From positions 372,001 to 436,000 of the forward strand of contig NZ_BDCM01000014.1 in NCBI RefSeq assembly GCF_001613505.1: a stretch of DNA of 64,000 bases, written 5' to 3'. Both the position numbers and the translations under genes were made by a program. The notes under the pieces were generated by a model, which was not told the origin of the DNA, did not search any database, and saw only the letters and a program-made list of their open reading frames with translations. Within the stretch, counting starts at the first letter, position 1, and each line of letters starts with the position of its first letter. Origin of the DNA: Nocardia mikamii NBRC 108933. GTDB taxonomy: Bacteria; Actinomycetota; Actinomycetes; Mycobacteriales; Mycobacteriaceae. Positions 54,903-63,402 of the stretch are shown here, piece after piece.

Positions 54903-55330
54903 CCGTGCCGGAGAAGACGGGCACCGCCGAGAAGACCGTCGGAATTCGCAGCACCCGCCAGCGCAGCGCGATCACCGCACTGCTGGGCGATATCGAGGAA
55001 TTCCGTTCGGCCCAGGAGCTGCACGACGAATTGCGCCGCCGCGGTGAGGGTATCGGCCTGACCACCGTGTATCGCACCCTGCAGTCCCTCGCCGACGCCG
55101 GCAAGGTCGACGTATTACGCACGGACACAGGCGAATCGGTCTACCGGCAGTGCTCCAAGGGCCACCATCACCACTTGGTCTGCCGCCAGTGCGGACGCAC
55201 CGTCGAGGTCGAGGGCCCTACCGTCGAGGCCTGGGCGGCAGCGATCGCCGGCGAGCACGGATTCACCGACATCAGCCACACGATGGAGGTGTTCGGCACC
55301 TGCCGCGACTGCGCCCACATCGCGCACTGA
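54899..55330 (+). CDS. zur: Fur-family zinc uptake regulator Zur (FurB)
   Basis: 143 residues. Winged helix STRQRSAITALLGDIEEFRSAQ and TTVYRTLQSLADAGKVDV, then a His-rich metal region KGHHHHLVCRQCGRTVEVEG and a second CxxC in GTCRDCAHIAH; the four Cys bind structural zinc. It represses zinc-uptake genes when zinc is sufficient. The order glyS (divergent), smtB, zur is that of mycobacteria. Confidence 0.95.
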   Translation: MTVPEKTGTAEKTVGIRSTRQRSAITALLGDIEEFRSAQELHDELRRRGEGIGLTTVYRTLQSLADAGKVDVLRTDTGESVYRQCSKGHHHHLVCRQCGRTVEVEGPTVEAWAAAIAGEHGFTDISHTMEVFGTCRDCAHIAH

Positions 55331-55406
55331 TCGCGGACGGCGCGCATCGTCCCGCGCATCACATTCGTCGGCGCCGCAACAACTTTCGACGGCACTGCCG
55401 TAACAC

Positions 55407-56000
55407 TCAGCCGCCCGTTCCGCCGGTGATGCGATCGGCCAGCGCGAGCAACCCCTCCGTGAGATCGTGCTCGGTCGGCGCATGCTCGGGGTCGAGCGTC
55501 CACTGCATGAGCACGCCGGACATCAGGGCCAGTTGCAGAGCGCCGATCGTCCGCACCGCCCGGTCGTCGACGGCGTCTTCGGGGATGCCCAGCAACCCGG
55601 CGGCGAGACCGCTGCGCCCCTCGGCCATGGCATGGGTCATCAATTCGCGCACCCGCGGTGAACGCTCCGCTTCCACCCCGGCCTCGACCGAGGCGAGCCA
55701 GAGCTGCCGGTTCTCGGAGTACGAGGCGATCGTGTGCTGCCAGAACGCCTCGTAGCGTTCCCGCGGGCCGGCGTCGGAATCGAGCGCGGCGAGCGTCGCC
55801 TCCTGGATTCGCAGGCCCCATTCCTCCATCGCCTGGGTGAACGCCTCGATCAGCAGCGCGTCCCGGGAGCCGAAGTGGTAGCCGATCGCGGCGTGATTGA
55901 CACCGGCCGCGGCGGCGATATCCCGGACCGTGGTGCGGGCCCACCCCTTTTCTTTCAAGCACACCAACGCCCCGGCCAGCAGATCGTCCCGGTTACCCAT
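55407..56000 (-). CDS. TetR family regulator, probable repressor of the divergent monooxygenase
   Basis: 197 residues from ATG 56000 (MGNRDDLLAGALVCLKEKGW). HTH: RTTVRDIAAAAGVNHAAIGYHFGSRDALL in parts (about 20-50). The C-terminal domain is typical of TetR_C_33-like regulators. It faces the FAD monooxygenase gene over 116 bases with a repeated operator-like sequence between. Confidence 0.9.
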   Translation of the reverse strand: MGNRDDLLAGALVCLKEKGWARTTVRDIAAAAGVNHAAIGYHFGSRDALLIEAFTQAMEEWGLRIQEATLAALDSDAGPRERYEAFWQHTIASYSENRQLWLASVEAGVEAERSPRVRELMTHAMAEGRSGLAAGLLGIPEDAVDDRAVRTIGALQLALMSGVLMQWTLDPEHAPTEHDLTEGLLALADRITGGTGG

Positions 56001-56035
56001 GTCGGCGATGCTAGCCAATGGGTATTCCAAGCGGT

Positions 56036-56064
56036 TTATCCAAATGGATTGACCAAATGGATAA
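56036..56064. promoter_or_regulatory. Operator-like repeats between TetR and monooxygenase genes
   Basis: CCAAATGGAT occurs twice, at 56040-56049 and 56053-56062 (13-base period). ATCCA-AA-TGGAT (56038-56049) is a small palindrome, and TTATCCA (56036-56042) and TGGATAA (56058-56064) form the outer arms of a 29-base inverted repeat. A likely TetR binding site covering the divergent promoters. Confidence 0.65.
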
Positions 56065-56116
56065 GACGTTTGTATGGTCGAGCTGTCACGCAGTAGCCCA
56101 CCCGCAGGGAGCAGTC

Positions 56117-57304
56117 ATGAGCCTGTCCGTATTGATCTCCGGCGCCGGTATCGGCGGCCCGTCACTCGCCTTCTGGCTGGGACGCCTCGGATACCGGGTC
56201 ACCGTGGTGGAGCAATCGCCGGTGCTGCGCGCCGGCGGCGGCGCGGCCGTCGATTTCCGCGGCGACCAGGTCACGTTGCTGGAGCGCATGGGGGTCCTCG
56301 CCGATATCCGCGCCCACGAGACCGGTATGGGCGATCAACTCGTCGTCGACGCCGCGGGACGCGCCGTGTCGCGATTCCCGTCCGCACTGTTCAGTGGCGA
56401 GGTCGAGATCGATCGCGGGGATCTGGCCCGAATCCTCCACCGCCACAGCAGCACAGACGCCGACTACGTCTTCGGCGATCGCATCACCGCCATCGACCAG
56501 GACGCCGACACGGTCCGGGTGCAGTTCGCCCACGGCCCCTCGCGCAGCTACGACCTCGTCGTCGGCGCGGACGGACTGCACTCCGGGGTGCGGCGACTGG
56601 TCTTCGGCGACGAGGACGAGTTCCGGAGCGATCTCGGCTATTACGTCGCCGCGTTCAGCGTGCCCAACACGTTCGGACTCGATCACAGCGGCGTGATCTA
56701 CAACGAGCCGGGCCGCTACCTCTCACTCGCCAGCGCCCGCGATCCCGAACAGGCCATGGTCGGCTTCATATTCTCCGCTCCCCCCACGGAATTCGACCGC
56801 CACGATGTCGCCGCGCAGAAGCGGTTCATCACCGATCACTTCGCCGGCGTCGGCTGGCGAGCGCCGCAGATGCTCACCGCACTACAGGATGCCGGAGACC
56901 TGTATTTCGATTCGCTCAGCCAGATCCGGCTCGACCGGTGGTCCAGCGGCCGGGTAACGCTGCTCGGCGACGCCGCCTGGTGCGCGGGGCCCGGCGGTAA
57001 CGGCACCGGCCACGCCATGCTCGGCGCGTACACCTTGGCAGGCGAGCTGGCGGCGGCAAACGGCGATCATCGGATCGGTTATGCCCGCTACGAGCGCATC
57101 ATGCGTCCCACGGTCGAGAAGTCGCAGAAGTTCGCCACCGGCGCGGGCCGCTTCCTCGCGCCCGCGACCCGGTGGCAGATTCGCCGCCGCGACCTCACCT
57201 ACCGCGTGCTGTCCTCGGCGGCGATGTCCGAGATCTTCACCCGGATGAGCAGCCGTTCCGCGAAGACCGGGACGCTGTCGTCCTATCCACTACCCGTGGC
57301 CTGA
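56117..57304 (+). CDS. FAD-dependent monooxygenase (aromatic hydroxylase / TetX-like)
   Basis: 395 residues from ATG 56117. The N-terminal FAD fold is VLISGAGIGGPSLAFWLG; the DG motif VVGADGLHSGVRR and the second FAD motif VTLLGDAAWCAGPGGNGTGHA (in part) follow in order. RGDQVTLLERMG suggests the RG region that helps FAD and NADPH binding. The GDAAHxxxP motif has W and C in place of H and a neighbour. It hydroxylates an aromatic or polyketide-like molecule; the substrate is unknown, and drug inactivation is one possibility. Confidence 0.9.
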   Translation: MSLSVLISGAGIGGPSLAFWLGRLGYRVTVVEQSPVLRAGGGAAVDFRGDQVTLLERMGVLADIRAHETGMGDQLVVDAAGRAVSRFPSALFSGEVEIDRGDLARILHRHSSTDADYVFGDRITAIDQDADTVRVQFAHGPSRSYDLVVGADGLHSGVRRLVFGDEDEFRSDLGYYVAAFSVPNTFGLDHSGVIYNEPGRYLSLASARDPEQAMVGFIFSAPPTEFDRHDVAAQKRFITDHFAGVGWRAPQMLTALQDAGDLYFDSLSQIRLDRWSSGRVTLLGDAAWCAGPGGNGTGHAMLGAYTLAGELAAANGDHRIGYARYERIMRPTVEKSQKFATGAGRFLAPATRWQIRRRDLTYRVLSSAAMSEIFTRMSSRSAKTGTLSSYPLPVA

Positions 57305-57320
57305 ACGGGCTTCGGGCCGG

Positions 57321-57731
57321 TCAGGGCACCAGACCCTGGCGGGCGCGGCCCGCACCGGACAGGACGAGCAGCAGCATCGTCGCCAGGGCGTCGTCGTCGA
57401 GGCCGGCCGCCGGGAAGGTGTAGCGCAGCAGGACGTCGGCGAGCTTCTCGTGGGCGATGATCGTCAGCGAGCCGAACTGCAGGGCGTTGTTGCGATCGGC
57501 GACGCGCTTGTGCAGTTGTGGCTTCAAGGGGCGATCCCAGGCGAGCACGCAGGTCAGCGTGAGGACATCCAGCCCCGGCGCCAGCGTGACGCCGCGCAGG
57601 GAGCACAGCGCGCCCTCGTATTCGAAGCCGAGGGCGTCACCGTCCTCCTCCCGCACGGCGATATCGCATCGACGCAGGCAGGCGGCGGCTTGGGCCTGCA
57701 GTTCCCGGGCGACGGTCAGATCGTTGCTCAC
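57321..57731 (-). CDS. YbjN-like small protein, Rv2360c homologue
   Basis: 136 residues. The GTG start overlaps the uppS stop (GTGA). It carries [39 protein letters not shown] and [19 protein letters not shown], resembling YbjN/type-III-chaperone-like folds. The same gene follows uppS in M. tuberculosis. Function unknown. Confidence 0.75.
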   Translation of the reverse strand: MSNDLTVARELQAQAAACLRRCDIAVREEDGDALGFEYEGALCSLRGVTLAPGLDVLTLTCVLAWDRPLKPQLHKRVADRNNALQFGSLTIIAHEKLADVLLRYTFPAAGLDDDALATMLLLVLSGAGRARQGLVP

Positions 57732-58516
57732 TTCACGCCACCGAACCGGCGATCGCGCTTGGCGTACTCCACACAGGCCTCCCACAGGTCGCGACGGTCG
57801 AAATCGGGGAACAAGGTGTGCTGGAAGACGAACTCCGCATAGGCGGACTGCCAGATCAGGAAGTTCGAACTGCGCAGCTCACCGGAGGGGCGCAGAAACA
57901 GGTCCACATCCGGCATATCCGGTTCGTCGAGATACTTCGCGAAGGTCGATTCGGTGACCTTCTCCGGATCCAGCTGCCCGGCCGCCACCGCCCGCGCGAT
58001 GTCCCGTGCCGCGTCGGCGATTTCGGCGCGGCCACCGTAGTTGACGCACATGGTCAGCGTCATCACGGTGTTGTCCTTGGTGAGCTCCTCGGCGATCTCC
58101 AATTCCTTGATCACGCTGCGCCACAAGCGCGGTCGCCGGCCCGCCCAGCGCACCCGCACGCCCATCTCGTGCATCTCGTCGCGGCGGCGCCGGATCACGT
58201 CGCGGTTGAAGCCCATCAGGAATTTGACCTCGTCCGGGCTGCGCCGCCAGTTCTCGGTCGAAAAGGCATAGGCGGAAAGCCATTTCACGCCGATCTCGAT
58301 ACAACCCTCGACGGTGTCCATCAGCACCGCCTCGCCGCGCTCATGCCCGGCGGTGCGCGGCAGCCCCCGATCCTGGGCCCACCGGCCGTTGCCGTCCATC
58401 ACCAGCGCCACATGCCTGGGCACGAATTCCGGCGGCAGCGCGGGCGGGGTGGCGCCCGACGGGTGCGGTGACGGCGGACGAATCGTGCGGGTGGTCTGGG
58501 AGCGGTTACCGATCAC
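57728..58516 (-). CDS. uppS: Polyprenyl (decaprenyl) diphosphate synthase, cis type
   Basis: 262 residues. It adds isopentenyl units in cis to make the lipid carrier for cell-wall synthesis. Motifs: [20 protein letters not shown] near residue 36, [10 protein letters not shown], and [20 protein letters not shown] with YAEF, all standard for UppS. GTG 58516 is the start. The N-terminal 30 residues are Pro-rich and outside the fold. Confidence 0.96.
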   Translation of the reverse strand: MIGNRSQTTRTIRPPSPHPSGATPPALPPEFVPRHVALVMDGNGRWAQDRGLPRTAGHERGEAVLMDTVEGCIEIGVKWLSAYAFSTENWRRSPDEVKFLMGFNRDVIRRRRDEMHEMGVRVRWAGRRPRLWRSVIKELEIAEELTKDNTVMTLTMCVNYGGRAEIADAARDIARAVAAGQLDPEKVTESTFAKYLDEPDMPDVDLFLRPSGELRSSNFLIWQSAYAEFVFQHTLFPDFDRRDLWEACVEYAKRDRRFGGVK

Positions 58517-58596
58517 GCCACCTATCCTGCATCACCGCGCGCCGCTCGTGACCGGTGCCGTGGGATTTCCCCGCCGACCTGCGCCCGCGCATCCGC

Positions 58597-59415
58597 TCAG
58601 GGCTTGACGCCGACCGCGGCCCAGACGCCGAACGCCTCGTCGGCCCACGCGAGCCGCTCCTCCGGGATGTAGAAGTCCGGATTCGGGTGCCAGCGGTGCA
58701 TCGGGACCACGCCGGGCTCGACGATCTCCAGCCCGTCGAAGAAGCGGGTGACCTCGGCCTTGTTGCGCAGGGCGACCTTCATCCCGGCCTGGGCGTAGAC
58801 CGCTGCCACCTTCGCGAGCCGTTGCGGATTCACATCGCTGGAGGCGTGGGTGATGCTGAGGTACGACCCGGGCGCGAACGCGTCCATATAGCTGCGCACG
58901 ATGTCGTAGGCGCCCTCTTCGTCGGTGACGAAATGCATGATCGCGGCCAGGTTGAGCGCCACCGGCTGGGACAGATCGATCACCGCGCGGAACGGCTCCG
59001 AGCCGAGGATCACGTCCGGATCGCGCACATCCGAGGGAATGTATTCGGTACGCCCCTCCTCCGAACCGATCATCAGCGCGCGGGCATGGGCCAGCACCAG
59101 CGGGTCGTGGTCGACGTACACCACGCGGCAATGCGGATCGACGGCCTGCACGGCGTTGTGCAGATTCGGTTCGGTCGGAATTCCGGTGCCGATGTCGAGA
59201 AACTGCCGCACGCCGTGACGCGCCGCGAAACGTGCCGCCCGATGGACGAATTCGCGATTGGCCCGCGCGGCCTGCGCGGTCTCCGGAAACGCCTCCATCA
59301 CCTTCGACGCGGCCTCGCGATCGGCCGGATAATTATCCTTGCCGCCGAGGTAGTAGTCGTACATCCGCGCCGAATGCGCCTTCTCCGTATCGAACTCGAC
59401 CAGCTCGTGGGACAT
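58597..59415 (-). CDS. SAM-dependent methyltransferase, DUF574 (PF04672) type
   Basis: 272 residues from ATG 59415 (GGAGAAAG upstream). The start EFDTEKAHSARMYDYYLGGKDNYPADR (about residues 8-34) and the SAM loop QFLDIGTGIPTEPNLH are diagnostic for this actinobacterial family. VVYVDHDPLVLAHARAL gives the acidic ribose ligand. The methyl acceptor is unknown. With the next gene it interrupts the recO-uppS neighbourhood seen in mycobacteria. Confidence 0.9.
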   Translation of the reverse strand: MSHELVEFDTEKAHSARMYDYYLGGKDNYPADREAASKVMEAFPETAQAARANREFVHRAARFAARHGVRQFLDIGTGIPTEPNLHNAVQAVDPHCRVVYVDHDPLVLAHARALMIGSEEGRTEYIPSDVRDPDVILGSEPFRAVIDLSQPVALNLAAIMHFVTDEEGAYDIVRSYMDAFAPGSYLSITHASSDVNPQRLAKVAAVYAQAGMKVALRNKAEVTRFFDGLEIVEPGVVPMHRWHPNPDFYIPEERLAWADEAFGVWAAVGVKP

Positions 59416-59570
59416 CGAAGCTTTCTCCGTAAGGTTGGTGGCACCTTCAAGTGAAATTACCCCGTCCGAGCCGCGCACAGGGCCCGCATTCCCGGAAACC
59501 TCTTGACCTGGAGTGCGCTCCAGGGCATAGCGTTCTCCCCGGGAAGTCAGTCACTGACGAGGAGAACTCC

Positions 59571-60446
59571 ATGGAGCTCGGATTTCACATTCCTATCTTC
59601 GATATCGACGGCGGCACCCCCGCGATCGCGGGAGAGCTGGCGCGTGTGGGGCAGGCCGCGGAGGCGGCGGGCGCCACCTGGTTGTCGTTCATGGATCACT
59701 ACTTCCAGATCGAGCCGACCGGGCTACCGGCCGAGGCGAATATGCTGGAGGGATACACCACGCTGGGATACCTTGCGGCACATACCACCTCGATCGATCT
59801 CGGACTGCTGGTCACCGGCGTGACCTACCGGCATCCGGGTCTGCTCGCCAAGATCGTCACCACCCTCGACGTGCTGTCGGGCGGGCGGGCCACGCTGGGG
59901 ATCGGGGCCGCGTGGTTCGAGCGCGAGCACCGCGGGCTCGGGGTCGAGTTCCCGCCGCTGGCCGAGCGGTTCGAGCGGCTGGAGGAGACGCTGCGGATCT
60001 GCGCGCAGATGTGGGATCCGCGCGACAACGGGCCGTTCGAGGGCAAGTACTACCAGCTGGCCGAGACGCTGTGCTCACCGCAGCCGATCCATCGCCCGAA
60101 CGTGCTGATCGGCGGCGGCGGCGAGAAGAAGACGCTGCGGCTGGTCGCACAGTACGGCGACGCCTGCAATCTGTTCGGCACCTCGCCGGAGGATGTCGCC
60201 CACAAACTGGACGTGCTGCGCCGCCACTGCGACGACGTCGGTCGCGATTTCGACACCATCCGCACCACGATCATGGCCAACAACCCGCGCCCGAATCCGG
60301 ACGTTCGCGACGAATTCGTCCGCAGCATGGCCGATTACGCGAAACTGGGCATCGACGCGGTGCTGATCACCCCGACCACGGGCTCACCCGCCGCGTGGAT
60401 CGAGGGCATGGCGCCGGCGGTCCCGCAGCTCGCCGACCTCGGGTAG
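59571..60446 (+). CDS. LLM-class F420-dependent oxidoreductase
   Basis: 291 residues from ATG 59571 (GAGGAGAAC upstream). Motifs: ELGFHIPIFDID, WLSFMDHYFQI, LLVTGVTYRHPGLLAKIVTTLDVLSGGRATLGIGAAW (in parts about residues 83-118) and a late IGGGGEKKTLRLVAQYGDACN. The barrel belongs to coenzyme-F420 enzymes. Substrate unknown. It is divergent from the methyltransferase and convergent with recO. Confidence 0.9.
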   Translation: MELGFHIPIFDIDGGTPAIAGELARVGQAAEAAGATWLSFMDHYFQIEPTGLPAEANMLEGYTTLGYLAAHTTSIDLGLLVTGVTYRHPGLLAKIVTTLDVLSGGRATLGIGAAWFEREHRGLGVEFPPLAERFERLEETLRICAQMWDPRDNGPFEGKYYQLAETLCSPQPIHRPNVLIGGGGEKKTLRLVAQYGDACNLFGTSPEDVAHKLDVLRRHCDDVGRDFDTIRTTIMANNPRPNPDVRDEFVRSMADYAKLGIDAVLITPTTGSPAAWIEGMAPAVPQLADLG

Positions 60447-60455
60447 CCGGCCGGT

Positions 60456-61235
60456 CTATCCCACCCGCGACGCCGGCGACTCCGCCGCCTCGTGCGGACG
60501 AGAGCGCTCGATCAACGGCAACGTCCGCAACTGCCGTTCCAGATGCCATTGCAGATGGGCGGCGGTGAGCCCGCTGGCCTGGCGGCGGACGGACTCGGCC
60601 ACCACGTCGAGTCCGGTCCAGTCCCCGCGATTGAGCGCACTCATCAATTCCAGGACCCCGACCGCGGGCGTGGCCGAGCCGGGCGGGCGGCAGTGCACGC
60701 AGACCGCACCCCCGGCGGCCACGTGGAAGGCGCGGTGCGGGCCGGGGGTGGCACACCGGGCACACTCGTCGAGAGCGGGCGCCCAGCCCGCGAAACCCAT
60801 GGCGCGCAACAGGAACGCGTCGAGGATCAGTTCGTGCGGGCGCCTACCGGCGGCGATCGCGCGCAGGGCGCCGGCGGTCAGGGTGTGCAGGCGGGGCGCG
60901 GGGGCGCGCTCCTCACCGGCGAGACGTTCGGCGGTTTCCAGCACCGCGCAGGCGGTGGTGTAGCGACCGTAGTCGGCGACGATATCGGCGGCGAACGCCT
61001 CCACCGTGGACACCTGCGTCACGGTGTCGAGGTTGCGTCCGGGATACAGCTGCACATCGATATAGGCGAACGGTTCCAGCCGCGCGCCGAATTTCGACCG
61101 GGTGCGGCGCACCCCCTTCGCCACCGCCCGCACCAGCCCGTGCTGACGGGTGAGCAGCGTGACGATGCGATCGGCCTCCCCCAGCTTGTGCTGGCGCAGC
61201 ACAATCGCCTGGTCCCGATACAACAACACGTTCAC
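60456..61235 (-). CDS. recO: DNA repair protein RecO
   Basis: 259 residues from GTG 61235 (GGGAGAC upstream). It helps RecF-pathway repair by loading RecA and annealing strands. The OB fold begins LYRDQAIVLRQHKLGEADRI; KGVRRTRSKFGARLEPFAYI follows. A zinc-ribbon-like module is present: CARCATPG and CVHCRPPG with four Cys. The frame is open further upstream but that part is not RecO. Confidence 0.95.
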   Translation of the reverse strand: MNVLLYRDQAIVLRQHKLGEADRIVTLLTRQHGLVRAVAKGVRRTRSKFGARLEPFAYIDVQLYPGRNLDTVTQVSTVEAFAADIVADYGRYTTACAVLETAERLAGEERAPAPRLHTLTAGALRAIAAGRRPHELILDAFLLRAMGFAGWAPALDECARCATPGPHRAFHVAAGGAVCVHCRPPGSATPAVGVLELMSALNRGDWTGLDVVAESVRRQASGLTAAHLQWHLERQLRTLPLIERSRPHEAAESPASRVG

Positions 61236-61378
61236 AGTCTCCCACGCCACCCCGACGTGCCCGCGTCCCCACGCCACTCGGCCCCCGGCCGGGCGACACG
61301 TGCCGCGCCCGGCCGACGTAGCCGCCACCGATTCGCCGGGCATCCGTCCCGCTCGGATGCGCCGGGCCGTCGTGGCCT

Positions 61379-61792
61379 CTACACGCTGCGCGGCAGGCCC
61401 TCCGCATACAGCTGCGCGATGCGCGGTGCGTGAATTGTGCGCAGCAGCAACGTGGTCCAGCCGGTGCGGATCGGGTCGATCGCGCCGCGGTCGGCCTCGA
61501 CGAGCATGCGTTCGGGCCCCTGCAGTTCCATGGTGACGGCCGGGTGCCCCAGCCAGACGTCGACCAACGCCTCCCGATTTCCCCAGATGACCAGGCGTTT
61601 TCTGCTCATCCCGATGGTTCCGCCGACGATATTCTCCCAACTGGAAGAACCGTAGTGCAGTGGTGTCCGATAATTGCGTCTGGCCAGCGATCCACTCACC
61701 GGGCCGAATACGACGATCCCTTCCGATTCCAGATCCGAACGCACTTGTGGCGGCAGCTCTTTCGAGCCGAACGCCCGGGACATCCACTTCAC
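61379..61792 (-). CDS. Conserved protein of unknown function
   Basis: 137 residues: MSRAFGSKELPPQVRSDLES near the start, VVFGPVSGSLARRNYRTPLHY and WENIVGGTIGMSRKRLVIWG in the middle, WTTLLLRTIHAPRIAQLYAE near the end. Pattern of alternating strands recalls a PH-like fold, but no name can be given. TACGAT (61799-61804, minus strand) lies 6 bases before GTG 61792, a leaderless signature that fixes the start; ATG 61783 is inside. Confidence 0.72.
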   Translation of the reverse strand: MKWMSRAFGSKELPPQVRSDLESEGIVVFGPVSGSLARRNYRTPLHYGSSSWENIVGGTIGMSRKRLVIWGNREALVDVWLGHPAVTMELQGPERMLVEADRGAIDPIRTGWTTLLLRTIHAPRIAQLYAEGLPRSV

Positions 61793-62104
61793 GCCAGGAT
61801 CGTAGGCCCGTCTCACAATGTGCGTGCGCACACAGTTCGCGCGCTCCTGCGGAAACACCGGAATCGCACATCACAATTCGACTACGGCCAACTGCGAATC
61901 CGATATGAGCGGGTGACCAGATCGGCGCGGCGTCGCGGGAGCGCCCGCGAGACGGAGATCACAGACCATGGCGCCGGAAAGAGACCAGGGGTTCGAGCGA
62001 ACCCGCCGAGGCCGAGCAGACCGACCGCCGGGTCGCGGCCGGAAAACGCCTGCCGCCGATGCGGGCGGCCGGAGCAGCGGCCCGCTCCGTGGCGGGAGCC
62101 CCGA
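61793..62104. other. Intergenic region, nothing recognised beyond one promoter
   Basis: About 310 bases between the unknown gene and the end of era, holding the promoter of the unknown gene at its left end. In M. tuberculosis an amidase gene (amiA2) lies at the matching place; no trace of it is visible. Confidence 0.4.
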
Positions 62105-63025
62105 TCAGAAGCCCAGCTTGCGCAGCTGCTTGGGATCGCGCTGCCAGTCCTTGGCGACCTTCACGTGCAGATGCAGATAGATGCGGGTGCCCAGGATGTG
62201 CTCGATCTGCTTGCGCGCCGCAGTGCCGACCTCCTTGAGCCGGGCGCCGCGTCTGCCGATGATGATCGCCTTCTGACTCGGCCGCTCCACGTACAGCAGG
62301 GCGTGCACGTCGAGCATGCCCTCGTGTTCCTCGCGCGGCATGATCTCCTCGATCACCACCGCCAGCGAATGCGGCAGCTCGTCGCGCACCCCCTCCAGCG
62401 CCGCCTCGCGGATGAGCTCGGCCATGAGGGTTTCCTCGGGCTCGTCGGTCAGCTCACCGTCGGGATAGAACGCCGGGCCCTCCGGCATCTTGGACGCGAT
62501 CACATCGACCAGCAGTTCGACCTGTTCGCCCTTGGCCGCCGAGACCGGAACCACCTCGGCCTCGGGACCCAGCAGTTGCGAGACCGCGAGCAGTTGCTCG
62601 GCGACCTGCGGCTTGTCCACCTTGTCGATCTTGGTGACCACGCCGATCAGGGTCGTCTTCGGCGCCATCTGCTTGACCTGCTGCACGATCCAGCGGTCAC
62701 CCGGTCCGATCTTCTCGTCGGCCGGGATGCACAGCGCGATCACGTCGACCTCGGAGTAGGTGTCGCGCACCAGATCGTTGAGGCGCTGCCCCAGCAGCGT
62801 GCGCGGCCGGTGCAGTCCCGGAGTGTCGACCAGGATCAGCTGCGCGTGGTCGCGATGCACGATGCCGCGGATGGTGTGGCGGGTGGTCTGCGGCCGCGAG
62901 GACGTGATCGCGATCTTCTGGCCGACCATGGCATTGGTCAGCGTGGATTTACCCGTATTGGGCCGGCCGACGAAACAGACGAAGCCGGAACGGAATTCGC
63001 CCTCGCCGGGCTGCTGGACGCTCAT
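62105..63025 (-). CDS. era: GTPase Era
   Basis: 306 residues. It binds 16S rRNA and guides small-subunit assembly. G1 GRPNTGKST, G2 region TSSRPQTTRH, G3 DTPG, G4 TKID and G5-like VSAAKG are all present. The C-terminal KH domain shows the GxxG-type loop IIGRRGARLKEVG. ATG 63025 overlaps the stop of the next gene upstream (ATGA). Confidence 0.97.
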   Translation of the reverse strand: MSVQQPGEGEFRSGFVCFVGRPNTGKSTLTNAMVGQKIAITSSRPQTTRHTIRGIVHRDHAQLILVDTPGLHRPRTLLGQRLNDLVRDTYSEVDVIALCIPADEKIGPGDRWIVQQVKQMAPKTTLIGVVTKIDKVDKPQVAEQLLAVSQLLGPEAEVVPVSAAKGEQVELLVDVIASKMPEGPAFYPDGELTDEPEETLMAELIREAALEGVRDELPHSLAVVIEEIMPREEHEGMLDVHALLYVERPSQKAIIIGRRGARLKEVGTAARKQIEHILGTRIYLHLHVKVAKDWQRDPKQLRKLGF

Positions 63026-63402
63026 CGCGCCGTCTCGGTTCCGGCATCGACGGTGCGGTAGGTCGCACCCTTGCGATCGGTGACGATGACCGCGGCCGAC
63101 GCGCTCACCTCCCGCACCGCGGCCACGCCCGGATCGGCATCCTGCCCGCCGACCAGCACCGCCGCCTCGAACCCCTCCGCACCGCTGGAGATCGCGGCCG
63201 CCACCGCCGCCTGCAGCGCCGACAGCGACAACGCGTTCAGGTCCACCGCGCCGGCGGCGTAGGTGCGGCCGTCGGTATCGCGGATCGCCGCGCCCGCCAC
63301 CCCGCCGGTGCGTCCCATCGCACCGCGGGCCAGCACCAGCAGTTTGCCGTCCTCGGCACTCAATTCGGTGGTGTTCAATTCGGCGGTTTCACCCTCGGTC
63401 AT
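63022..63402 (-). CDS. Cytidine-deaminase-like protein, Rv2365c homologue
   Basis: 126 residues: [22 protein letters not shown], then [24 protein letters not shown]. The fold recalls cytidine deaminases but no zinc motif (HAE, PCxxC) is visible, so catalysis is unlikely. It sits between a CorC-type gene and era, as in mycobacteria. ATG 63402 is chosen for GGAG spacing; ATG 63408 is possible. Confidence 0.8.
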   Translation of the reverse strand: MTEGETAELNTTELSAEDGKLLVLARGAMGRTGGVAGAAIRDTDGRTYAAGAVDLNALSLSALQAAVAAAISSGAEGFEAAVLVGGQDADPGVAAVREVSASAAVIVTDRKGATYRTVDAGTETAR

